This document shows positions 59,054 through 64,000 of a DNA stretch of 64,000 nucleotides, in pieces. Positions within the stretch are counted from its first letter, which is position 1. Every line of letters starts with the position of its first letter. The notes under the pieces were generated by a model that saw only the letters and a list, made by a program, of their open reading frames with translations, ran no database searches and was not told where the DNA came from. This DNA comes from a virus, in the IMG/VR virus record IMGVR_UViG_3300008107_000072, positions 1 through 64,000 of that record. One strand, 5' to 3'. A program made the translations under genes and the position numbers.

Positions 59054-60646
59054 TTAGGGCTGCTCTTCTTCTTCGCTTTCGTTCTCTGCCATGAACTTAT
59101 CGTACTCGTCTTGTGTTACCTTGCGACCATCAGGTAGTTCTTGTGCTTCCTTCTTGAGCATCCACTCACCACTTATCTCACATTGTACGCACTTCTCTAT
59201 CAGGTAGTAGCAACCATCTACATCAACAGCAACCTCATCTATATCATCCTCGTGAACATATCCGTAGTTCTCTACGTACACAGCGTCATCTATATGGATG
59301 GTTTCAGTGTTATACTCGCAGTAAATGGTATCTTCTACATGGTAGTATCTGTCTCTTGATTCAACGTATGTGATGTTCTCATCATCTTGGTGGTAGTATT
59401 GATGTCCAACTTCAACGCTAACATCTGAATATATGTAATCTGAATACGCATCGCAGTACACTGCATTATCCTCATCTATCCATTCTTGATGCCATTCAGA
59501 CCATACCTCCCCATCGTGGTCTTCATCCTCATCATCATCGTCCACATCTTCCTCATTATCGAAGAACACCCTTGCGTCTTTTTCGTCATGATTAGGATTG
59601 AGTATTGTATCGTAGAATATACCAGTTCTCCAACTACTTGCGTGATTATCTATTAACGACGCATCGTACGTCTTTATCATCTCATCTATTACATCCCTTC
59701 TCTTGCCACCATATAGCAAAGCGAATGATACCTCAGAGCGTAGTAGACTTGTCTCGCTGTCTACAGGGAATAGGCTTGAGATGAAAGATGGTCCGTTTGT
59801 GCTACGAAACTGATAACATCTTAGACCTTGCTCTCTTTGTGACAGACAGTTGGTAGCGTAGAACTTATCACCATCTTTTACGATGAACACTACCGTATCC
59901 AGCCAGGGCATAGAAGACCACGACTCATCAATATGCACCGGAATCTTTACTATTTCAGGGCTAATCTTGCTGCCATTATACATATCGAATGCAAAGAAGT
60001 GACAGCTCTGTTGAGACTTGTAGTAGAATCCATGACGCACTGCATACTCAATCATCGTAGTACAATGAGCATCTGTTGCATGGTAGATGGTATCCATGTA
60101 CGTATTCTCACCATCGAACCATAGTATTGCTCTTGCTACAATTTTGTAGTCATTGTTCCTAAGTATCAGCATGGAGATGCTATCCTGATTCTGTTCATAG
60201 AACCTGAAGTATGGTTGACAATAGTCGTAACGCATACAGCTACCCATCAGGTTAGATGATGTACCGAAGTCAACGTAGTTATTATTAAGGTAGTAGTATC
60301 CAATCATCTCACCACTAGCCACTGAGAAGTTAGGCGACTCAGCACCTTCTCCATGCTCATCACCGTTCATAGATATGTATGACTTAATCTTGTTGACAAA
60401 ATACTCTACATTTTTGTCGCTGTAGTTATCATTACCATTAAGCATTCTGAATAATTTACCCGGCTTCATTAGTTGCAGTCCTTTGTCGGGCCATCTGCCG
60501 TTAACCTTTTGGACGTTACTACCTTTCTTGTAAAATCCAAACATAGCACCCCTCAGGTGCACGTTTTCGATAGGTAGGTTTGATGTCATAGAAACGAATG
60601 GGTCTGCTGCTTCGTTTAGGATTTCGAATGTTGTTACTGTGTACAT
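59054..60646 (-). CDS. Large early protein with acidic Tyr/Asp repeats
   Basis: 530 residues from MYTVTTFEI (60646); an in-frame Met at 60709 is less likely. Residues 1-340 form a mixed domain (FGTSSNLMGSCMRYDYCQPYFRFYEQN, ARAILWFDGENTYMDTIYHATDAH). Then comes a very acidic linker (DDDDEDEDHDGE), then about six 20-24-residue units with alternating acidic and aromatic residues (VYCDAYSDYIYSD, YYHVEDTIYCEYNTETIHIDD, YVENYGYVHEDD, YYLIEKCVQCEISGEW). The repeats resemble small metal or DNA-mimic surfaces. The N-terminal region (YVVRHGFYY, MGSCMRY-type) recalls phage proteins of unknown role. Confidence 0.7.
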   Translation of the reverse strand: MYTVTTFEILNEAADPFVSMTSNLPIENVHLRGAMFGFYKKGSNVQKVNGRWPDKGLQLMKPGKLFRMLNGNDNYSDKNVEYFVNKIKSYISMNGDEHGEGAESPNFSVASGEMIGYYYLNNNYVDFGTSSNLMGSCMRYDYCQPYFRFYEQNQDSISMLILRNNDYKIVARAILWFDGENTYMDTIYHATDAHCTTMIEYAVRHGFYYKSQQSCHFFAFDMYNGSKISPEIVKIPVHIDESWSSMPWLDTVVFIVKDGDKFYATNCLSQREQGLRCYQFRSTNGPSFISSLFPVDSETSLLRSEVSFALLYGGKRRDVIDEMIKTYDASLIDNHASSWRTGIFYDTILNPNHDEKDARVFFDNEEDVDDDDEDEDHDGEVWSEWHQEWIDEDNAVYCDAYSDYIYSDVSVEVGHQYYHQDDENITYVESRDRYYHVEDTIYCEYNTETIHIDDAVYVENYGYVHEDDIDEVAVDVDGCYYLIEKCVQCEISGEWMLKKEAQELPDGRKVTQDEYDKFMAENESEEEEQP

Positions 60647-60724
60647 GGAGTTTTGTTTAGAGATGAGTAAAGGGGAGGAGTTGTTACACACCTCCCATGA
60701 TGATGTCATTTGAGTGCTAACGCA

Positions 60725-61114
60725 TTATCCAAGAGCTGTATATCCTATGTCAACGAGGTGCTGCTCTGCTTCGCTGTTTGCAAACACCGGAACGAGACGT
60801 ACAGCTTTACCTTTCTTGGTAGGTGATGCGTACCATACGACGTTGCCACCTTGCTTGTGTAGGTAGAAGCCATGTCCTGCCTCGTCACCTGAAGCAGTAG
60901 AGTGTACTACTTCGATAAGGCGTGTGTCGTTGTAGTCGGGAACGTTAAGCGTGTCAACAAATTGTGAGAGTGAATCATAGTCTACGTTAAGCACGAAGCC
61001 TTGCTTTGATAGCAGGTCAGGTACAGCTCCGAGAATGATGTGTTGTACATTTCCATTTTGGTCGGCATTGTACATTGCTTTGAGCGTGCTGCGGTCTAAT
61101 GTTACTTGTGACAT
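60725..61114 (-). CDS. Early protein, GFYxxK-GYT domain, paralog 1
   Basis: 129 residues. The C-terminal half (AGHGFYLHKQGGNVVWYASPTKKGKAVRLVPVFANSEAEQHLVDIGYTAL) matches the end of the next gene upstream (GGLGFYMMNSEVFVRQYSASDMALVLSH...EQEYLKSLGYTNI). The N-terminal half is different. Function unknown. Its leader ends CACTCTAAA before ATG, as in other early genes. Confidence 0.6.
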   Translation of the reverse strand: MSQVTLDRSTLKAMYNADQNGNVQHIILGAVPDLLSKQGFVLNVDYDSLSQFVDTLNVPDYNDTRLIEVVHSTASGDEAGHGFYLHKQGGNVVWYASPTKKGKAVRLVPVFANSEAEQHLVDIGYTALG

Positions 61115-61165
61115 TTTAGAGTGACAGTTTTTATCGTGGTGTCTCCACGTTATCGTTTAATTATT

Positions 61166-61636
61166 TTAGTTTTGTTTAGTAAATAGTTTTGATATGTTTG
61201 TGTATCCTAGTGACTTAAGGTATTCCTGTTCGTCTTTGTCGTGTGAAAGCACCAATGCCATATCTGATGCTGAGTATTGTCTAACAAATACCTCGCTATT
61301 CATCATATAGAATCCTAGACCTCCCTCTTCGCCTTGTGCTACACCCAATATAGGAGCGATAGTTACATTATCCCAAACTGTTCTTATATTGCAACAGTAA
61401 TCATCTATATTGCTACTAATATTTTCTCCTCTACTAGCCATCTTCATCTTCCCCCTCAATACAGCATTGTCTTCTTGTGGTTTATCTTCTTGTGCGATGA
61501 AGTCGTCTTCGATGTCGTCATCATCTTGTAGTACGTATGGGTGGTCGGATACAATTTCATCCCAGGCATCACTGAATAGCGAGTCCTTGATTGTCATTAG
61601 GCTGTTCTTGACAGATATTTTTTCTTTCTTTGTCAT
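61166..61636 (-). CDS. Early protein, GFYxxK-GYT domain, paralog 2
   Basis: 156 residues. Shares the final domain with the gene at 60725 (G.GFY...V...Y......L.....E.EYL..LGYT). The N-terminal 60 residues are acidic (DDDDIEDDFIAQEDKPQED). Function unknown. Leader AAACAAAATCAC before ATG. Confidence 0.6.
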   Translation of the reverse strand: MTKKEKISVKNSLMTIKDSLFSDAWDEIVSDHPYVLQDDDDIEDDFIAQEDKPQEDNAVLRGKMKMASRGENISSNIDDYCCNIRTVWDNVTIAPILGVAQGEEGGLGFYMMNSEVFVRQYSASDMALVLSHDKDEQEYLKSLGYTNISKLFTKQN

Positions 61637-61648
61637 GTGATTTTGTTT

Positions 61649-62080
61649 TTAGTTAAAGTAATATTTCATTATACGTCTGCCAAAGTATGTGCGTAGTGCC
61701 TTTCTTATATCGTGTCCTGTTTCGTACACGTTACGCCCATCAGGATGTTTCTCGTCACGATAGTCTGCCCATATAATATCAGCGATTACCCTTGCCGCAG
61801 CTGGTCTGTATTCGGTAGGGAAGTATTGCCCGGTGATGTACTGAAGCTGTCCCCTTTCATCTATTGTCAGCCTACCTGATGACCTTTGTAGGTATGCCTT
61901 TATCTTGTCATCAAGGTTGTTTACTCTCAGTCTTGCGTGGTTGAGTAGGTCGTGGAAGTCACCCATGTCCTTAGTTATCTCACGCCTTTCGGAGTTGTAT
62001 GCTTTCCAGTCTCCGTAATTGTGGAAGTCAAGTCCAGGTCTCTGAGACACGAACTTGCATAGCAGATTGATTGTACTCAT
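61649..62080 (-). CDS. Early hypothetical protein
   Basis: 143 residues, helical and basic. NLDDKIKAYLQRSSGRLTIDERGQLQYITGQYFPTEYRPAAARVIADIIWADYRDEKHPDGRNVYETGHDIRKALRTYFGRRIMKYYF may be a compact helical fold; D..H/ETGHDIRKA could be functional. Not recognised. Its leader is exactly the 20-nt spacer with the TCACTCTAAA core. Confidence 0.6.
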   Translation of the reverse strand: MSTINLLCKFVSQRPGLDFHNYGDWKAYNSERREITKDMGDFHDLLNHARLRVNNLDDKIKAYLQRSSGRLTIDERGQLQYITGQYFPTEYRPAAARVIADIIWADYRDEKHPDGRNVYETGHDIRKALRTYFGRRIMKYYFN

Positions 62081-62100
62081 ACGTTTTGTTTTTAGAGTGA
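62081..62100 (-). repeat. Repeated early leader motif TCACTCTAAA...AAAAC
   Basis: The minus strand spacer reads TCACTCTAAAAACAAAACGT directly before the ATG. Related spacers precede the genes starting at 61114, 62769, 63149 (TCTAAACAAAAC), 63396 and 63734, and a very similar copy lies at 13641-13657. A translation-enhancing A/C-rich leader with a conserved core is likely. Confidence 0.55.
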
Positions 62101-62769
62101 TTATTCGTAACGGAAATTTTTTATTGTATTACCGTGTTTACTTAGTAAAGACATATCTAAGTTACAGCTGTAATACCCACTTGCGAAATGATACCCAGGA
62201 ATCTTGACTGAATGTCCATTTGTAGGGATTAGTTCAATGCCATACCCTTCTATCTTACGGAAGAATTTATCATCAGATAGGTCGAACTCTAATCCTTCAA
62301 AGTCCTGCATACCTATATGCTCAAAGTCAAAGTAAGCGTATGCGTCCATGTTTGTATCGTCATAAAATACAAGAGATAGTCCGCAGTCAAATGTGATACG
62401 CTTATGTCCGTCATATTCTTCATCATCAACGGCATTTACACTTGTAATACTTACAACGCGACTTTTCTTGTGATATTTAGGGTCAAATATTACGTTGCTT
62501 GTATCCAAACCTAGCACGTACATTGCGTTCATAATGAAAGCCTCCAGTGTTTCCCTGCTCAGATACATTATAGATTGTCTGACACCTAGCCTACTAGCAT
62601 GAATTACGCATGGCTTGTCAGCATCTTCGCCTACGTAGTTGTTTACGTTCAGCGTAAATAAATCGTCCGAGTTCCTGATAACTGTAACAGTTTTGTTATG
62701 GTACTTTCTCCTTGCACCTTGCAAGAAATTAGTTTCAAGTCGTTTCGACGTGTCTTTAATCATTGCCAT
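62101..62769 (-). CDS. Early hypothetical protein
   Basis: 222 residues, beta-rich with basic N-terminus (MAMIKDTSKRLETNFLQGARRKYHNKTVTVIRNSDDLFTLNVNNYVG). Acidic beta strands in the middle (FDLSDDKFFRKIEGYGIELIPTNGHSVKIPG). No family recognised. Preceded by the repeated early leader motif. Confidence 0.6.
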   Translation of the reverse strand: MAMIKDTSKRLETNFLQGARRKYHNKTVTVIRNSDDLFTLNVNNYVGEDADKPCVIHASRLGVRQSIMYLSRETLEAFIMNAMYVLGLDTSNVIFDPKYHKKSRVVSITSVNAVDDEEYDGHKRITFDCGLSLVFYDDTNMDAYAYFDFEHIGMQDFEGLEFDLSDDKFFRKIEGYGIELIPTNGHSVKIPGYHFASGYYSCNLDMSLLSKHGNTIKNFRYE

Positions 62770-62788
62770 AAGTTTTATTTTAGAGTGA

Positions 62789-63025
62789 TTAGGAATGTTT
62801 CATGCCGGACATTACACCATACCCTTTGCGTTGAGCTAGTCGGTTAATCCTGTTTGCTGTATCAAGTGGTACTACCTGAATGGTGTTACCTGTTTTGTGG
62901 TTCGTTACAGGTATGCAGCCTACTCTTTGCGTATCTGAGCAGTCTATACATTTGTCGAATCCTGCACGAGTGAGCCTGAGTTCAGGCATCTGTTTACCGC
63001 AGCGTTTACATGGGATTGTCTGCAT
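62789..63025 (-). CDS. Small zinc-finger protein
   Basis: 78 residues. CKRCGKQMPELRLTRAGFDKCIDCSDTQRVG has two CxxC pairs spaced for a zinc knuckle. The rest is basic and helical (TANRINRLAQRKGYGVMSGMK). Probably binds DNA, RNA or a protein; a small early regulator is possible. Overlaps the next upstream gene by 20 nt. Confidence 0.65.
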   Translation of the reverse strand: MQTIPCKRCGKQMPELRLTRAGFDKCIDCSDTQRVGCIPVTNHKTGNTIQVVPLDTANRINRLAQRKGYGVMSGMKHS

Positions 63026-63149
63026 ATTTATCTGATTTATCGGTTTGCAAAAGTGCGATTAGAAAAAATACAGCTACGCCAATTAACATAGCGGCGATAT
63101 TGTCCGTCAATAATAGTAAGCAAGCGATAATGAATAGTATTAGTTTCAC
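63006..63149 (-). CDS. Small two-TM membrane protein, GTG start
   Basis: 47 residues from GTG at 63149 (MKLILFIIACLLLLTDNIAA...), chosen because TCTAAACAAAACTAAA, like the other early leaders, lies just before it; the longer frame upstream has no support. Two hydrophobic helices and a charged tail (QTDKSDKYADNPM). Perhaps a membrane-active early protein. Confidence 0.5.
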   Translation of the reverse strand: MKLILFIIACLLLLTDNIAAMLIGVAVFFLIALLQTDKSDKYADNPM

Positions 63150-63228
63150 TTTAGTTTTGTTTAGATGTAAATAAAAAAGCCGGACAGCATTACCTGTTTC
63201 CGGCTCGTTCTCACTCAACACAATATTT

Positions 63229-63396
63229 TTAGAATGTTACCATGTGGGCTCCTGTTCTCATTTTAGGCGCAGCACCGTTGTATTTCTTCGGCATCCATAC
63301 TCCGCATCCACCACCGCCAACATTACGGTAAGAAGAGCAAGAAGACAGCATTCCAATAACAATAGCAATTCCTAAGAGTTTTTTAACTAGTTTCAT
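63229..63396 (-). CDS. Small lipoprotein
   Basis: 55 residues from MKLVKKLLGIAIVIGMLSSC, with lipobox MLSSC. The mature part is short and basic (SSYRNVGGGGCGVWMPKKYNGAAPKMRTGAHMVTF). The start is supported by a leader with TCTCACAAAAAACAAAAAC; an in-frame Met at 63531 would add 45 residues and bury the signal. A surface lipoprotein made early may serve exclusion of other phages. Confidence 0.6.
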   Translation of the reverse strand: MKLVKKLLGIAIVIGMLSSCSSYRNVGGGGCGVWMPKKYNGAAPKMRTGAHMVTF

Positions 63397-63542
63397 AATA
63401 GAAGTTTTTGTTTTTTGTGAGAGATTGTTTTTAAATACATTAACGTCGAAATAGTGTGCGTTTGGTGTAGGCGGTTTTGGCTCGTATCTAGAGCCGAATT
63501 TAACATACTCCGCCCATTCATTCTGTGTCATGTGCTTAGAGT

Positions 63543-63734
63543 TTACTGGTTAAGGTTTGGGTTTGCTTGCATACGTTCGAACATTCTGAGACTTGCCTTT
63601 CTTCTGTAATCTTGCACGTCTTCCCCTAATAAATTAAGGAGTTCAACAGTACGTGAGTGAGTACTTTGTACCTTTACGTGTACGTTACGGCGAATAGTAC
63701 CGTTAGCTTTTACGGAGAGGATTTTCTGAGCCAT
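63543..63734 (-). CDS. Small basic early protein
   Basis: 63 residues from MAQKILSVKANG; a longer frame upstream overlaps the tRNA-like element and is rejected. TIRRNVHVKVQSTHSRTVELLNLLGEDVQDYRRKASLRMFERMQAN is basic with a beta strand then helix. Family unknown. Confidence 0.55.
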   Translation of the reverse strand: MAQKILSVKANGTIRRNVHVKVQSTHSRTVELLNLLGEDVQDYRRKASLRMFERMQANPNLNQ

Positions 63735-63764
63735 AGTTTTAATGTTTAAGAGTGAATAAATAGG

Positions 63765-63821
63765 GGACAGCCGGGAATCGAACCCGGCACTACCTTTCGC
63801 CTTCACTTAGTCCCTGTCCCT
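63765..63821 (-). tRNA. tRNA-like element without anticodon arm
   Basis: On the minus strand GGGACAG (7 nt) pairs perfectly with CTGTCCC (7 nt); a perfect T-arm (CCGGG, loop TTCGATT, CCCGG) sits directly beside the 3' acceptor strand. Only 26 nt lie between the acceptor and the T-arm, too few for D and anticodon arms; ACTA/TAGT there may form one short stem. It is therefore not a decoding tRNA. It may be an RNA-processing signal (RNase P/Z), a small stable RNA, a degenerate tRNA, or an att remnant. No integrase is seen. Confidence 0.5.
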
Positions 63822-64000
63822 TTAAGTATAAAAAAATACAAGTTACCCAAACAGAAACAGCCCTTTGTTTAACATCAGGGCGAGTATAGGCATAGCATAG
63901 CTTACCTGTTTATGAGTGAGTAAAAAGATTTTTATTTTAGTTTTCTTAAGTTATCTTTTTATTGCGTATTCTCTACAATTCTCAGCTTCACAATTTCATA
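63822..64000. other. Right edge of window, no clear gene
   Basis: AT-rich leader of the early unit or space between genes. On the minus strand a 16-codon frame (MPILALMLNKGLFLFG) exists but is unsupported. GAGTGA repeats near 63920 echo the early leader motif. Confidence 0.35.

Noticed and set aside
63765-63821. Ordinary tRNA or integration site
   Set aside because: Only 57 nt, no room for an anticodon arm, and no integrase or repeated copy of the 3' end elsewhere in the window.
1-64000. Terminal repeat showing a complete genome
   Set aside because: The first and last bases share no evident long repeat, so the window is treated as part of a larger molecule, or as a permuted genome cut at an arbitrary point.

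Overview
The window looks like most of the genome of a virulent tailed phage of a Bacteroidota host, probably a flavobacterium-like aquatic one. The signs of the host are an AT-rich genome, repeated promoter boxes of the Bacteroidota type (TAnnTTTG, mostly TATATTTG), few clear Shine-Dalgarno sites but A-rich leaders, Bacteroidota-style signal peptides ending in Ala-Gln, and a VirE_N/BT4734-like primase region. No sheath, contractile baseplate, integrase or lysogeny repressor is seen. The gene order terminase - portal - scaffold - capsid - ring/adaptor proteins - very large tail protein - ejection-type proteins fits a short-tailed podovirus, broadly similar to Cellulophaga phi38:1-like or crAss-like viruses (inference from gene order only).

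Layout. 1-743: no convincing gene; a dense set of hairpins behind a leftward promoter (candidate structured RNA), then two rightward promoters around a terminator. 744-3437: a secreted protein and two paralogous fibre proteins. 3672-13447: tandem GroES-like chaperone, small-terminase region that seems to need a -1 frameshift, large terminase, portal, a set of tiny lysine-rich proteins, scaffold and major capsid protein. 13717-22937: capsid accessory, ring/adaptor proteins, a 1163-residue tail protein and internal virion proteins. 23028-33560: one 3510-residue polyvalent protein with two zincin motifs and an RGG tail, with a GC-rich gene nested inside it in another frame. 33643-43311: fibre and receptor-binding cluster with collagen-like repeats, paired beta-solenoid proteins and a discoidin-like insertion. 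43308-47946: lysis and membrane genes (holin-like proteins, unimolecular spanin, GH19 endolysin) and a DnaQ-like exonuclease.

47947-64000 is transcribed leftward, apart from one small gene at 57463-57726, and holds replication and recombination: RusA-like resolvase, PD-(D/E)XK nuclease, primase-helicase, SSB-like protein, two DnaA-domain-IV-like proteins, RecE-like exonuclease and Rad52-like annealing protein. It also holds an M20-type metallopeptidase, a small HELMH zincin and a series of early proteins of unknown function. Near the right end is a 57-nt tRNA-like element that lacks room for an anticodon arm.

How it works together. Late genes run right and early genes run left from a divergent promoter region near 580-640, if the molecule is circular or circularly permuted. 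Late transcription is cut into units by compact elements in which an intrinsic terminator hairpin lies directly upstream of, and partly forms, the next promoter. Three genes start only 3-4 nt after their -7 box and are probably translated from leaderless mRNAs. All functional calls come from reading the sequence; no database search was run.
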